From Lachnospiraceae bacterium UBA7225 (GTDB taxonomy: Bacteria > Bacillota > Clostridia > Lachnospirales > Lachnospiraceae): 64,000 nt of DNA. The position numbers and the translations under genes are program-made. Location of the stretch: assembly GCA_002473385.1 (NCBI GenBank), contig DKTR01000116.1:1-64000 (forward strand), written 5' to 3'. Position 1 is the first letter of the stretch, and each line of letters starts with the position of its first letter. The notes under the pieces are model-generated. The model saw only the letters and a program-made list of their open reading frames with translations. It ran no database searches and was not told the DNA's origin. Below are positions 8,929-18,333 of the stretch, one piece after another.

Positions 8929-9918
8929 ATGTTAAATGCATTGCTGATCGGGGCTGGCGGGATCGCATGGAGGCATGCGGAGTCGCTGACGAAATTGGGG
9001 GTATCCATTACCTATGTATATGATATTCAGACAGAACGTGCAAAACAACTGGCAGAAGCATATCATGGACAGGCGACGGAGAATCTGGAAGCTGCCATAG
9101 CAGAGGTACAGCTGGTGTATATACTCACCCCGCCGTCAAAACGTGTGAAATATGTAGAGATGGCCGTGAAGGCGCGGAAGGCAGTTTTTATTGAGAAACC
9201 GATGGCGGCGACGCTGGAGGATGCTGAAGAGATAGTGCGGTTATGTGAGAATCACCGGATTCCATGCATGGTGGGATTTACGCAGCGGTTCCGCCCGGGA
9301 TATCAGATAATGCAGAAAATTATCCGGGCAGGAGAAATCGGGGAAATTACCCAGGCTGTATCGCTGCGGATAGGTCCTGGTCCCGGCTTTAAGGGTTCGC
9401 TGGCAGACAGCTGGAGAACCGATAAAAATCTGGTATGTGGGATGGCAATAGAATCCCTTTCCCATGATATAGATTTTCTGCAGTCGCTCGCCGGGAATAT
9501 TACAGAGGTATGCGGGGCGGTAAAGGGAACGATAGAAGAACTCCCCGCATTTGATAATAATGCGGATGCATTATTAAAATTTGAGAGCGGAGCGATTGGA
9601 ACCATTACAGCAAGCTGGAGCAGCGCCGCTGCGTACAATATCAAAGGTGTGATAGGAGAAAAGGGTTCCGTCTTTCTCCAGGGAGATGATATATGGGATT
9701 CCACCAGGCTGATTGTGGCAACAAAGGAAAAGGCGTATGAGGAGGAATTGAAGGATATTTTCAATGAAGGAACCGGATATCTGGAGGAAAGCAGACATTT
9801 TATTGAGTGTGTAAGAATGGGAAGAATGCCGGTATGCGGCGTCCGGACAGGAAAAAAGGTACTGGAGATATCTTATCAGATTCTGGGAAATAAAACAGAG
9901 GGGCAGACAGCAAAATGA
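8929..9918 (+). CDS. Gfo/Idh/MocA-family NAD(P)-dependent oxidoreductase
   Basis: This 329-residue cytoplasmic dehydrogenase has an N-terminal Rossmann fold with GAGGIAWRHA (residues 8-17) and an acidic residue after strand 2 (VYDIQ), suggesting NAD preference. The family signature EKPMA lies near residue 94. The second half has the alpha/beta sugar-binding domain with GMAIESLSHDIDFL, which supplies the catalytic His-Asp pair. Relatives oxidise cyclitols, sugars or intact glycosides at a ring hydroxyl. The ribosome site AAAGGGG lies 6-7 bases upstream. The stop overlaps the next start as ATGA. With a TIM barrel on each side, it may transiently oxidise the sugar so that the neighbours can isomerise or eliminate it; that is inference. 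Confidence 0.9.
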   Translation: MLNALLIGAGGIAWRHAESLTKLGVSITYVYDIQTERAKQLAEAYHGQATENLEAAIAEVQLVYILTPPSKRVKYVEMAVKARKAVFIEKPMAATLEDAEEIVRLCENHRIPCMVGFTQRFRPGYQIMQKIIRAGEIGEITQAVSLRIGPGPGFKGSLADSWRTDKNLVCGMAIESLSHDIDFLQSLAGNITEVCGAVKGTIEELPAFDNNADALLKFESGAIGTITASWSSAAAYNIKGVIGEKGSVFLQGDDIWDSTRLIVATKEKAYEEELKDIFNEGTGYLEESRHFIECVRMGRMPVCGVRTGKKVLEISYQILGNKTEGQTAK

Positions 9919-10790
9919 AGAAGGGAATTTGTCTGACGGCAGTATATCCGCAGGCGATGAGTAGTCTGGAGCTGCTAACGGAGCTTTTTTGGAAAGTAAA
10001 AAAAGAAGGCATATATGAGAGCGTAGAATTTTATTTTGAGGGAACGGAAGAAGAGGAACAGAGGATCAGGAGTGTGCTGGAGGAAACTGGTTTATCTGCA
10101 GTATATCTGGCGGGTTTTCCTGTGAAAAGGGATCGCATTTCCATTAGCGATGAGAACGAAGAGGTGCGCAGAAAAGCGGTAGAAAGATGCCTGGATTATT
10201 ATGTGCATGCTCAGAGAATTGGAGCAGAAAAAATGCTGATTCTGAGCGGACCTGTATGGGAACAGGAAAACAAAGAGAAACTGATTGCCCGGATGCGGAA
10301 ATCTTTTCTGGAGCTGGCAGAGGTGTCTGCCGGACAAAAAACAGAGATTACGCTGGAGTTTTTTCCATCAAAGAGAGAACCCTTCCTGGCTGTCGGCGAT
10401 ACAGAGCTTGTAAAAAAAATTTATCAGGGATTTGAAAATAAAATCGGCATTACCTTTGACACCAGTCATGTGGTGCAGATGCAGGAGGATGTTCTTCAGA
10501 GTTTTCAGAGTTTAAAGCCCTGGATTCATCACCTGCATCTGGCAAATTCTATGTCTGCGGATGAGAGCCATGAGCTGTACGGGGACAGGCATCCGCTGTT
10601 TTCGCTGGAAAACGGAGATTTTTCTATAGAAGAAATACGGGACATCTATCAGCGCATGCAGAAGGAGCATCTGCTGCAGGAGGTATCCATCTGCTCCATG
10701 GAAATTATCAGCCGCGGAAACGAGGACTGGTACTACGAAGAAATAAAAAAAGAGGCAAATCATATCTGGAAAGAATGGGAGGAAATTTAA
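9915..10790 (+). CDS. Sugar phosphate isomerase/epimerase-like TIM barrel (second)
   Basis: This 291-residue protein is again of the xylose isomerase-like TIM-barrel superfamily, but is only distantly similar to the one at 8129. Candidate metal and catalytic residues are E in ITLEFFPSK, D and H in TFDTSHVVQM, H in WIHHLHLAN and E in SICSMEIIS. The motif GDRHPLFSLENGDFS near residue 222 resembles the active-site loop of sugar epimerases of this family. Its ATG overlaps the preceding dehydrogenase stop (ATGA), so it is translated by coupling, and it lies one base ahead of the alcohol dehydrogenase. It may be an epimerase, an isomerase or a beta-eliminating lyase; sequence alone does not decide. 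Confidence 0.8.
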   Translation: MKKGICLTAVYPQAMSSLELLTELFWKVKKEGIYESVEFYFEGTEEEEQRIRSVLEETGLSAVYLAGFPVKRDRISISDENEEVRRKAVERCLDYYVHAQRIGAEKMLILSGPVWEQENKEKLIARMRKSFLELAEVSAGQKTEITLEFFPSKREPFLAVGDTELVKKIYQGFENKIGITFDTSHVVQMQEDVLQSFQSLKPWIHHLHLANSMSADESHELYGDRHPLFSLENGDFSIEEIRDIYQRMQKEHLLQEVSICSMEIISRGNEDWYYEEIKKEANHIWKEWEEI

Positions 10791-10791
10791 C

Positions 10792-11823
10792 ATGAAAGCA
10801 ATTGTAAAAGAAGAGAAAAAAATCGGATTTTCTTATAAAGAAGTGGAGAAGCCGGCTATTTCACGGGACGAGGTACTGATTAAGGTAAAGGCAAGCGCCC
10901 TTTGCAAATCGGATGTGGATGTATACGAGTGGACGGAGCTGGTAGACAAGGCAGATTATGCGCGCCCGTTTATTATGGGGCATGAGTTTGCCGGCGAGAT
11001 CGTGGAAGTGGGAGATGCCGTGCACGGATATAAAGTGGGAGACCGTGTGGCTGCGGAAACACATATTCCGTGCGGCTACTGTGAAACCTGCAGAAATGGG
11101 AACCAGCATATCTGCGGAAATCATATGGGTGTTCTCGGCAGAACTGCAAACGGATGCTTTACAGAATATGTGGCTCTTCACCAGAAGTCGGTTGTGAAAA
11201 TACCGGACAATCTTACCTACGAGCAGGGGGCTATTCTGGAACCATTTGCTACGGCGATGCATGCTGTCTCAAAGGCAAATCCGTCCGGAAAGTCATTGCT
11301 GATTGCCGGAACAGGCACGATTGGCCAAATGGCGGTGGAGATTGCGAAATATCTTGGATGTACGAAGCTTTTTGCCCTGGATGTTAACGATCTGAAACTG
11401 GACGAAAGTAAAAAACGGGGAGCGGACATCATTATTAACGGCATTAAGGAAGATCTGGTAGAAGTTGTTAAGAGAGAAACAAATGGCTATGGTGTAGATG
11501 CGGTCATTGATTTCACCGGCAATGAGCGCGTAATTAACCAGGAGGTAGAAGCTGTCCGGATCGCGGGAACCATCGTTCACGTCGGCATGGTGGAAAAGCC
11601 GCTTACCTATCATAATTTCATGTATGGCGTTGTCTATAAAGAATTAATTGTTACCGGTATTTTCGGAAGAAGGATGTATGAGACATGGACGGAGACAATG
11701 AATATTCTGGAGACGGGCAAAATCGATCTGAACAGCTTTATTTCTAAGCAGATGAAACTGGAAGACTTTGACAAGGCAATCGAAGAGTTTCCGAAGGTAT
11801 CGGGAAGAATTGTATTTCACTAA
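10792..11823 (+). CDS. Zinc-dependent alcohol dehydrogenase (threonine/sorbitol dehydrogenase type)
   Basis: This 343-residue medium-chain dehydrogenase/reductase shows catalytic-zinc residues in ALCKSDVDVYEW (C38) and GHEFAGE, and structural-zinc cysteines in CGYCETCRNGNQHIC. A Rossmann domain begins near residue 164 with AGTGTIGQMA and has LDVND after the second strand, suggesting NAD. The arrangement is closest in style to L-threonine 3-dehydrogenase and sugar-alcohol dehydrogenases. In a sugar operon it more likely oxidises a secondary alcohol of a sugar, sugar acid or polyol. GGAGG lies 11 bases before ATG. It is followed after 22 bases by pyruvate:ferredoxin oxidoreductase and marks the switch from sugar to acyl-CoA genes. 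Confidence 0.88.
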   Translation: MKAIVKEEKKIGFSYKEVEKPAISRDEVLIKVKASALCKSDVDVYEWTELVDKADYARPFIMGHEFAGEIVEVGDAVHGYKVGDRVAAETHIPCGYCETCRNGNQHICGNHMGVLGRTANGCFTEYVALHQKSVVKIPDNLTYEQGAILEPFATAMHAVSKANPSGKSLLIAGTGTIGQMAVEIAKYLGCTKLFALDVNDLKLDESKKRGADIIINGIKEDLVEVVKRETNGYGVDAVIDFTGNERVINQEVEAVRIAGTIVHVGMVEKPLTYHNFMYGVVYKELIVTGIFGRRMYETWTETMNILETGKIDLNSFISKQMKLEDFDKAIEEFPKVSGRIVFH

Positions 11824-11845
11824 AAGGAATTGAAGGGAAAAAGCG

Positions 11846-14800
11846 ATGGAGTACATACATAAATTAGAGACAATGGATGGAAATACGGCTGCGGCAATGG
11901 CTTCCTACAATTTTACGGAGGTGGCGGCGATCTACCCGATCACGCCATCCTCCACGATGGCGGAGGCGGTGGATAAATGGTCGTCCCAGGGAAGAAAAAA
12001 CGTATTTGGGCATCCGGTCCGGGTGATGGAAATGCAGTCGGAGGGCGGGGCGGCAGGTACCCTGCACGGCTGCCTTCAGTCGGGAGCGCTGGCATCAACT
12101 TACACTTCTTCACAGGGCCTGCTGCTGATGATTCCTAATTTATATAAAATCGCCGGAGAGCTTTTGCCGGGCGTGCTGCATGTCAGTGCAAGATCACTGG
12201 CTTCCAATGCTCTGAGTATTTTCGGGGATCATCAGGATGTGATGAGTATCCGTCAGACAGGCGTGGTATTGCTTGCATCTGCAAATGTCCAGGAATGCAT
12301 GGATCTTGGAAGCATTGCCCACCTGGCGACGGTTTCTGCGAGGCTGCCGTTCGTGCACTTTTTTGATGGTTTCCGCACTTCACACGAAATACAGAAAATA
12401 GAAGTGATTGATCCCGAAGCGCTGAAAGCGCTCTACGACTGGGAGGCGCTGAAGAAGTTCCGTGACCGTGCACTGAATCCGGATCATCCGGTTTTAAGGG
12501 GAACGACACAGAACCCGGATATCTTTTTCCAGGAAAGAGAAGCGGTTAATAAGTTCTATGACCGGATTCCGCAGATTGTGCAGAACTATATGGACAAGCT
12601 GGCCGGAATTACCGGCAGGCAGTACCGGCTGTTTGATTACTATGGCGCAGAGGATGCAGAGATCGTTCTGGTAGCCATGGGGTCTTCCTGTGACGTGATC
12701 AAGGAAACGCTGGATTATCTGAACATGCAGGGAAAGAAGTACGGTCTGCTGCAGGTGCGTCTGTACCGGCCATTTTCCGCAGAGCATTTTTTGGAGGCTA
12801 TCCCGGCCAGCGCGAAAAAAATTGTTGTTCTTGACCGCACAAAGGAACCGGGAGCAAACGGAGAACCATTGTACCAGGATGTATGTACTGCTTTTTACGG
12901 ACAGGATAGAAAACCGTTGATTATTGGCGGAAGATACGGGCTGGCGTCGAAGGAATTTGCGCCGAAAGAGGTGGTGGCAGTTCTGAAAAATGCCGAAAGC
13001 GACCAGCCGCGCAGCGGCTTCACGGTGGGAATCGTGGATGACGTAACAAATCTCTCGCTGCCGGTAACGGAGGTAGCAGAGACTACGCCGGAAGGAACCG
13101 TAAACTGCAAATTCTGGGGGCTTGGATCCGACGGTACGGTCAGCGCCAATAAATCAGCGATTAAAATAATCGGAAATTATACGCCTAAATACGTGCAGGG
13201 ATATTTTTCCTATGACTCCAAAAAATCCGGCGGTCTGACAGTTTCCCATCTCCGTTTTGGCGATAAGCCGATAAAATCCTCTTATCTGGTAGATCATGCC
13301 GATTATATTGCATGTCACAATCAGTCTTATGTCGGAAAGTATGATCTGCTGGAAGGAATCAAGGAAAATGGTATTTTTCTTTTAAACTGTCCATGGGAGG
13401 ATGGGGAATTGAAAGAAAAGCTGCCGGCAAAGCTTCGCAGTGAGATTCTGGAAAAGAAGGTGCGTTTTTATACGATAGATGCATCCCGCGCTGCCAGAGC
13501 GGCAGGGATGGGAAAGCGCATCAACATGGTCATGCAGTCAGCCTTTTTCTGCCTGGGTCAGATGATTCCTTATGAGGATGCAAAAAAGCATCTGAAGGAA
13601 GAGGTGGTAAAAAATTACGGACACCAGGGAGAGCGTGTTGTGGAGGCGAATTACCGGGCGATCGATGAGGCTGCTTCTTACATTCATGAGGTCTGCACGG
13701 CAGATTTGACCGCAGAATATGTGGCGGCAGATGGAAAAACGCAGGAAGCCTGCGGCGACCAGGAATTTCTGGATAAGATTATGAATCCGATGAATGGTCA
13801 GCAGGGAGATAAAATTCCGGTGAGCGCATTTAACGGAGTGGAGGACGGGACATTCCCGACTAATACCACGCAATATGAAAAGAGGAACATTGCACTGGAA
13901 ATCCCGAAGTGGGATGCAGAAAAATGCATTCAGTGCAATCGCTGCTCCCTGGTATGTCCCCACAGTGTGCTGAGACCGAAGCTGCTGTCGCAGGAACAGT
14001 TAAACCGGCTGCCGGAGTCTGTGCGTAACAATGCAGCAAAAGCAAAGGGCTATGAGGATATGTATTTTTATATGGCGCTCTCTCCGATGGATTGTACAGG
14101 CTGCAACAACTGCATCCAGGTGTGTCCGGCGAAAGAAAAGGCGCTGGTGTCTGTTCCGAATGATGACATGCAGACGGAGGCAGCAGACTGGGAGCTTTTA
14201 AAGGATATCAGCAACTATCAGAAGATACGGAAAGGAATTACTATAAAAGACAGTCAGTTCCTGGATACTTATTTTGAATTTTCCGGGGCCTGTGCAGGAT
14301 GCGGGGAAACTCCGTATGCAAGATTGATTACCCAGCTTTTCGGAGACCGTATGATGATCTCAAATTCAGCAGGCTGCGCGACCGTCTGGGGTGGAAGTGC
14401 ACCGGCAGTTCCTTATAAAAAGGATGTAAATGGTCACGGACCGGCATGGGGCTTCTCTCTGTTTGAAGACAATGCGGAATACGGCATGGGAATGTGTCTT
14501 GGATATCAGGCAGTCAGAGAGGAGGTCCGCCAGCAATTAATCCGCATCAGCGGTCAGCTCACGGAAAATGATCCGCTAAAGAATGCGATTGAGGAATGGG
14601 AAGAGCATTACATGGACGGAGAAGGAACGAGAGAGCGCGCTGACCGGCTGACCGGGCTGTTTCTTGAGAATGCGGCAATTCCGGGGGCAGAGGAAGTCCT
14701 TGAGAGAAAAGACTATTTCGTGAAAAGATCGAACTGGATTTTCGGCGGGGATGGCTGGGCATACGATATCGGTTACGGCGGACTGGATCACGTTCTGTCC

Positions 14801-15376
14801 ACAGGTATTGATATTAATGTCATGGTATTTGACACGGAAGTGTACTCAAACACAGGCGGACAGTCTTCCAAGTCGACACCGAAAGCGGCAATTGCCAAAT
14901 TTGCTGTGTCGGGTAAGCGCAGGGGTAAGAAGGAACTGGGAATGATGGCGATGCAGTATGGGGAAGTCTATGTGGCACAGATTGCGCTGGGCGCCGATCC
15001 CGCGCAGGCACTGCGGTCTATCCAGGAAGCGGAAAGCTATCCGGGACCATCTCTGATCATCGGATATGCGCCCTGTATTAATCACGGAATCAAAGGCGGG
15101 ATGGGACAGACCCAGCTCCAGCAGAAACGTGCCGTAGAGGCAGGCTACTGGAACCTGTACCACTTCGATCCCAGAAGAAAAGAGCAGAATCTGAACCCGT
15201 TTGTTCTGGATTCGAAAGCGCCAAGGGCAGATTACCGGGATTTTCTGATGAGCGAAGTGCGTTTCTCATCCTTAATGAAGAAGAACCCACAGCTTGCAGA
15301 AGAGCTTTTCCGTCAGGCGGAATCGGATGCCTTAAAGCGGTATGAGAGATATAAAAAATTAGGAGATCAGATATGA
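11846..15376 (+). CDS. nifJ: Pyruvate:ferredoxin (flavodoxin) oxidoreductase
   Basis: This 1176-residue enzyme is of standard single-chain length. It oxidatively decarboxylates pyruvate to acetyl-CoA and CO2, reducing ferredoxin. Seen in order are the pyrimidine-binding domain (ITPSSTMAE, residue ~33), the transketolase C-like domain, a ferredoxin domain with two 4Fe-4S motifs (CIQCNRCSLVCPH and CTGCNNCIQVCP) and the thiamine-diphosphate domain (CAGCGETPYARL, GGDGWAYDIGYGGLDH). NTGGQSSKSTP is the expected C-terminal signature. AAGGG lies 8 bases upstream. The final TGA overlaps the start of the small UxaA-like gene. Its placement inside a sugar operon suggests a dedicated copy. Action on another 2-oxo acid is possible, since specificity is not obvious from motifs. 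Confidence 0.96.
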   Translation: MEYIHKLETMDGNTAAAMASYNFTEVAAIYPITPSSTMAEAVDKWSSQGRKNVFGHPVRVMEMQSEGGAAGTLHGCLQSGALASTYTSSQGLLLMIPNLYKIAGELLPGVLHVSARSLASNALSIFGDHQDVMSIRQTGVVLLASANVQECMDLGSIAHLATVSARLPFVHFFDGFRTSHEIQKIEVIDPEALKALYDWEALKKFRDRALNPDHPVLRGTTQNPDIFFQEREAVNKFYDRIPQIVQNYMDKLAGITGRQYRLFDYYGAEDAEIVLVAMGSSCDVIKETLDYLNMQGKKYGLLQVRLYRPFSAEHFLEAIPASAKKIVVLDRTKEPGANGEPLYQDVCTAFYGQDRKPLIIGGRYGLASKEFAPKEVVAVLKNAESDQPRSGFTVGIVDDVTNLSLPVTEVAETTPEGTVNCKFWGLGSDGTVSANKSAIKIIGNYTPKYVQGYFSYDSKKSGGLTVSHLRFGDKPIKSSYLVDHADYIACHNQSYVGKYDLLEGIKENGIFLLNCPWEDGELKEKLPAKLRSEILEKKVRFYTIDASRAARAAGMGKRINMVMQSAFFCLGQMIPYEDAKKHLKEEVVKNYGHQGERVVEANYRAIDEAASYIHEVCTADLTAEYVAADGKTQEACGDQEFLDKIMNPMNGQQGDKIPVSAFNGVEDGTFPTNTTQYEKRNIALEIPKWDAEKCIQCNRCSLVCPHSVLRPKLLSQEQLNRLPESVRNNAAKAKGYEDMYFYMALSPMDCTGCNNCIQVCPAKEKALVSVPNDDMQTEAADWELLKDISNYQKIRKGITIKDSQFLDTYFEFSGACAGCGETPYARLITQLFGDRMMISNSAGCATVWGGSAPAVPYKKDVNGHGPAWGFSLFEDNAEYGMGMCLGYQAVREEVRQQLIRISGQLTENDPLKNAIEEWEEHYMDGEGTRERADRLTGLFLENAAIPGAEEVLERKDYFVKRSNWIFGGDGWAYDIGYGGLDHVLSTGIDINVMVFDTEVYSNTGGQSSKSTPKAAIAKFAVSGKRRGKKELGMMAMQYGEVYVAQIALGADPAQALRSIQEAESYPGPSLIIGYAPCINHGIKGGMGQTQLQQKRAVEAGYWNLYHFDPRRKEQNLNPFVLDSKAPRADYRDFLMSEVRFSSLMKKNPQLAEELFRQAESDALKRYERYKKLGDQI

Positions 15377-15660
15377 CCGTACGAGGGATAAAAATAGCAG
15401 AAAAAGACCAGGTAATTACGATTGTGGAAAAGGCGGATGCGGGAGCATGCCTGGAATATACAAACGGCCGTGAATGTATACAGATAACAGCGGCAGAGCA
15501 GATTCCGAAATATCATAAAGCTGCATGTGAAGACATCGCAAAAGGAAGCTTTGTCTATAAATATGGGGAGATTATTGGTATTGCCACGGAAGATATAAAG
15601 AAAGGAATGTGGGTACATACGCACAATCTGGTAAGCAAATGTCTGGCAGAGCAAGCCTGA
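15373..15660 (+). CDS. UxaA-type hydro-lyase, small SAF-domain subunit
   Basis: This 95-residue protein is a single SAF domain like the N-terminal part of altronate dehydratase or the small subunits of sulfolactate sulfo-lyase and galactarate dehydratase. Visible family features are the AKGSFVYKYGEIIGIATEDIKKGMWVHTHNL block (split here only for description), with HNL near the C terminus. It begins inside the stop of the preceding oxidoreductase (ATGA), which is strong translational coupling, and precedes the large subunit by 23 bases. Family members use Fe2+ to remove water, or sulfite, from a hydroxy acid. It would act with the next gene product; the substrate is unknown. Confidence 0.85.
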   Translation: MTVRGIKIAEKDQVITIVEKADAGACLEYTNGRECIQITAAEQIPKYHKAACEDIAKGSFVYKYGEIIGIATEDIKKGMWVHTHNLVSKCLAEQA

Positions 15661-15683
15661 ATGCAGTGAAAAGGAGAGGCTTT

Positions 15684-16844
15684 ATGAAAATAAAAGGATA
15701 CCGGAGACCGGACGGACGGTTTGGCATCCGGAATTATGTATTGATTTTACCGTGTTCGCTGTGTGCGAGCGAAACAGCAAGATTTACCGCCCAGAATGTG
15801 GAGGGCGCAATCTATCTGGCGAATCAGGGCGGCTGCTCGCTAAGTAAAAGAGATTTAAAGGTTACGCTGGAAACACTTTCCGGAATAGCGGCGAACCCCA
15901 ATATTTACGCAACGGTTCTGATTGGAAATGGCTGTGAGGTGGTACAGGCATCGCTGCTGGAGGCAGAGATCCGCAAGAAAACGAATAAGCCGCTGTATAC
16001 GCTGGTAATCAGAGAAGAAGGCGGAAGCATCAAAACAGTGGAGAAGGCTGCCAGGATAGCGGAAAAGTTATGCGAAGAGGCCCGGAAGCTGCAGGTGGAA
16101 GAAGCTGATATTTCAGAACTGATTCTGGGAACGGAATGTGGGGGCTCTGACCCCACATCCGGACTGGTTTCCAATCCGGTAGTCGGAAAGTGCAGTGACC
16201 TGCTTGTGGAACTTGGGGGAAGTGTGATTCTTTCTGAGACGCCGGAGATGATCGGGGCGGAGCAGATTCTCGCTAGGCGATGCGCAGATGACGAGACGAA
16301 GGATGCATTGCTGAAAATGATTGCTGATTACGAAAAGGACTTTTTGCTGGTAGGCGAAAATCCGCGCAGCGGGAATCCGACGCCGGGAAACATCCAGGGC
16401 GGGATTACGACGCTGGAAGAAAAATCACTGGGATGTATTCATAAAGGCGGCACAGGCGTGATCCGGCAGGTGCTCGGATATGGCGAAATGGTTACCAGAA
16501 AAGGGCTGGTAGTCTCCGATACACCGGGACAGGATATTGCCTCAATTATTGGAATGGCGGCATCGGGCGCGCAGATGGTAGTATTTACGACCGGTCACGG
16601 AACGCCCACTGGCTCCGCCGTGGTGCCGGTAATAAAAATAACCGGAAATGAAGAAACCTATGAGAAAATGAAAGACAATATTGATCTGGACTGCAGTAAG
16701 GTTCTGACACAGGGCAAGAGCCTGGATGAGGCGGGAGAAGAGCTGCTGGAAATGGTTGTCCGGACGGCCAACGGGAGGAAGACGAAAGCGGAAGAGCTTG
16801 GCTTCCAGGAGGTATCGATGGCGCGCTACTGCAATTTTGCGTAA
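15684..16844 (+). CDS. UxaA-type hydro-lyase, large subunit
   Basis: This 386-residue protein corresponds to the catalytic C-terminal domain of UxaA/GarD/SuyB enzymes. Motifs seen are GYRRPDGRFGIRNYVLIL at the start, ANQGGCS near residue 53, GTECGGSDPTSG near residue 153, NPRSGNPTPGNIQGGITTLEEKSLG, and FTTGHGTPTGSAVVPVIKITGN. The cysteines and histidines in these blocks are the expected iron site. ATG 15684 was chosen because AAGGAG lies 8 bases upstream; an upstream start at 15609 would overlap the small subunit and lacks such a site. Known reactions are dehydration of altronate or galactarate to keto-deoxy acids, or sulfite elimination from sulfolactate. The 2-keto-3-deoxygluconate kinase-like gene at 21386 supports a sugar-acid dehydratase. 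Confidence 0.88.
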   Translation: MKIKGYRRPDGRFGIRNYVLILPCSLCASETARFTAQNVEGAIYLANQGGCSLSKRDLKVTLETLSGIAANPNIYATVLIGNGCEVVQASLLEAEIRKKTNKPLYTLVIREEGGSIKTVEKAARIAEKLCEEARKLQVEEADISELILGTECGGSDPTSGLVSNPVVGKCSDLLVELGGSVILSETPEMIGAEQILARRCADDETKDALLKMIADYEKDFLLVGENPRSGNPTPGNIQGGITTLEEKSLGCIHKGGTGVIRQVLGYGEMVTRKGLVVSDTPGQDIASIIGMAASGAQMVVFTTGHGTPTGSAVVPVIKITGNEETYEKMKDNIDLDCSKVLTQGKSLDEAGEELLEMVVRTANGRKTKAEELGFQEVSMARYCNFA

Positions 16845-16861
16845 GTTTGGAGGAAGCTATT

Positions 16862-18316
16862 ATGATGACAGGAAAAGAATACATAGAAAGCCTGCGAAAA
16901 CTGAAAACGGTGGTATACCTTTTTGGGGAAAGGGTAGAAAATTTTGTGGATCATCCGATTATCCGGCCATCGATTAACTCGGTAGCGCTGACGTATGATA
17001 TGGCGCAGGAGCCGGAGTACCGGGAGCTGATGACCGCGGTTTCCAATATAACAGGGGAGCGGATAAACCGGTTCTGCCATATCCATCAGAGCACGGATGA
17101 TCTGGTCAGCAAAATAAAAATGCAGAGACTGCTGGGACAGAAGACCGGGTCCTGCTTTCAGCGCTGCGTGGGGATGGATGCATTTAATGCCATTTATTCT
17201 ACGACCTATGAAATCGATGAAAAATATCATACCCAGTACCATGAACGTTTCCGCAAATATATGGAATATGTACAGAAAAATGATCTGACAGTTGACGGGG
17301 CGATGACGGATCCGAAGGGTAACCGGAAGCTGTCGCCCAGTGAGCAGAAGGACCCGGATTTGTATGTCCATATTGTAGAGAAGCGGGAGGACGGCATTAT
17401 CGTTACGGGCGCCAAGGCGCATCAGACCGGGGCAGTTAATTCTCATGAGCAGCTTATTATGCCGACGACGGCGATGAAGGAAAAGGATAAGGCGTACGCT
17501 GTTTCCTTTGCCGTTCCTTCTGATGCTGAGGGTGTTCTGATGATTTACGGCAGACAGTCCTGCGATACGAGAAAGCTTGAAGAGACGACGATGGACTGCG
17601 GAAACTGCATGTACGGCGGACAGGAAGCGCTGGTAGTGTTTGACCGGGTGTTTGTTCCCTGGGAGAGAGTGTTTATGTGCGAAGAGTATGACTTTTCCGG
17701 TATGCTGGTGGAGCGGTTTGCGGGCTATCACAGACAGAGCTACGGCGGCTGCAAGGTCGGTGTGGGCGACGTGCTGATCGGCGCGGCGGCAACAGCGGCG
17801 GAATATAACGGCGTGGAGGGCGCTTCCCACATTAAGGATAAGCTGATTGAGATGGTACATTTGAATGAAACGCTGTATTGCTGTGGCATTGCCTGCTCGG
17901 CGCAGGGCCGGGAGACGAAGGCGGGAAATTACCAGATTGACACGCTTCTTGCAAATGTCTGCAAGCAGAATGTAACACGCTTCCCCTATGAAATATCAAG
18001 GCTGGCGGAGGATATCGCCGGAGGACTTATGGTTACCATGCCCTCTGAGAAGGACTTTCATTCACCGGAGATCGGGCATATCTGCCGGAAATATTTCCAG
18101 GGAGACGAACGGGTGGATACGATGGACCGGATGAGAATTCTCAGGCTGATCGAGAACATGACTCTGGGGACAGCGGCTGTCGGGTATCGTACCGAATCTA
18201 TGCATGGAGCAGGCAGTCCGCAGGCACAGCGCATTATCATTGGAAGACAGGGCAAAATTGCAGAGAAAAAGGAACTGGCAAAGAAATTAGCCGGGATTAA
18301 CGGACAGTCAGATTAA
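16862..18316 (+). CDS. abfD: 4-hydroxybutyryl-CoA dehydratase / vinylacetyl-CoA isomerase
   Basis: This 484-residue protein belongs to the AbfD / 4-hydroxyphenylacetate 3-hydroxylase fold family. The four residues that hold the [4Fe-4S] cluster in the Clostridium aminobutyricum enzyme (C99, C103, H292, C299) are all found, here as C98 and C102 in [11 protein letters not shown] and H290 and C297 in [13 protein letters not shown]. This separates it from the flavin-only hydroxylases. The reaction is radical dehydration of 4-hydroxybutyryl-CoA to crotonyl-CoA with FAD. GGAGG (16849-16853) is 8 bases before ATG 16862, which fixes the start. The next genes supply thiolase, crotonase and hydroxyacyl-CoA dehydrogenase, so crotonyl-CoA can go to acetyl-CoA. 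No gene that makes 4-hydroxybutyrate or its CoA ester is seen nearby. Confidence 0.93.
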   Translation: MMTGKEYIESLRKLKTVVYLFGERVENFVDHPIIRPSINSVALTYDMAQEPEYRELMTAVSNITGERINRFCHIHQSTDDLVSKIKMQRLLGQKTGSCFQRCVGMDAFNAIYSTTYEIDEKYHTQYHERFRKYMEYVQKNDLTVDGAMTDPKGNRKLSPSEQKDPDLYVHIVEKREDGIIVTGAKAHQTGAVNSHEQLIMPTTAMKEKDKAYAVSFAVPSDAEGVLMIYGRQSCDTRKLEETTMDCGNCMYGGQEALVVFDRVFVPWERVFMCEEYDFSGMLVERFAGYHRQSYGGCKVGVGDVLIGAAATAAEYNGVEGASHIKDKLIEMVHLNETLYCCGIACSAQGRETKAGNYQIDTLLANVCKQNVTRFPYEISRLAEDIAGGLMVTMPSEKDFHSPEIGHICRKYFQGDERVDTMDRMRILRLIENMTLGTAAVGYRTESMHGAGSPQAQRIIIGRQGKIAEKKELAKKLAGINGQSD

Positions 18317-18333
18317 TTTTGGAGGCGCAGGAA

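Noticed and set aside
8129..10790. C-glycoside deglycosylase locus of the Dgp/Cgd type
   Set aside because: The Gfo/Idh/MocA and TIM-barrel members fit, but no small beta-barrel partner (DgpB/CgdB) is seen; kept only as a weaker analogy in the findings.
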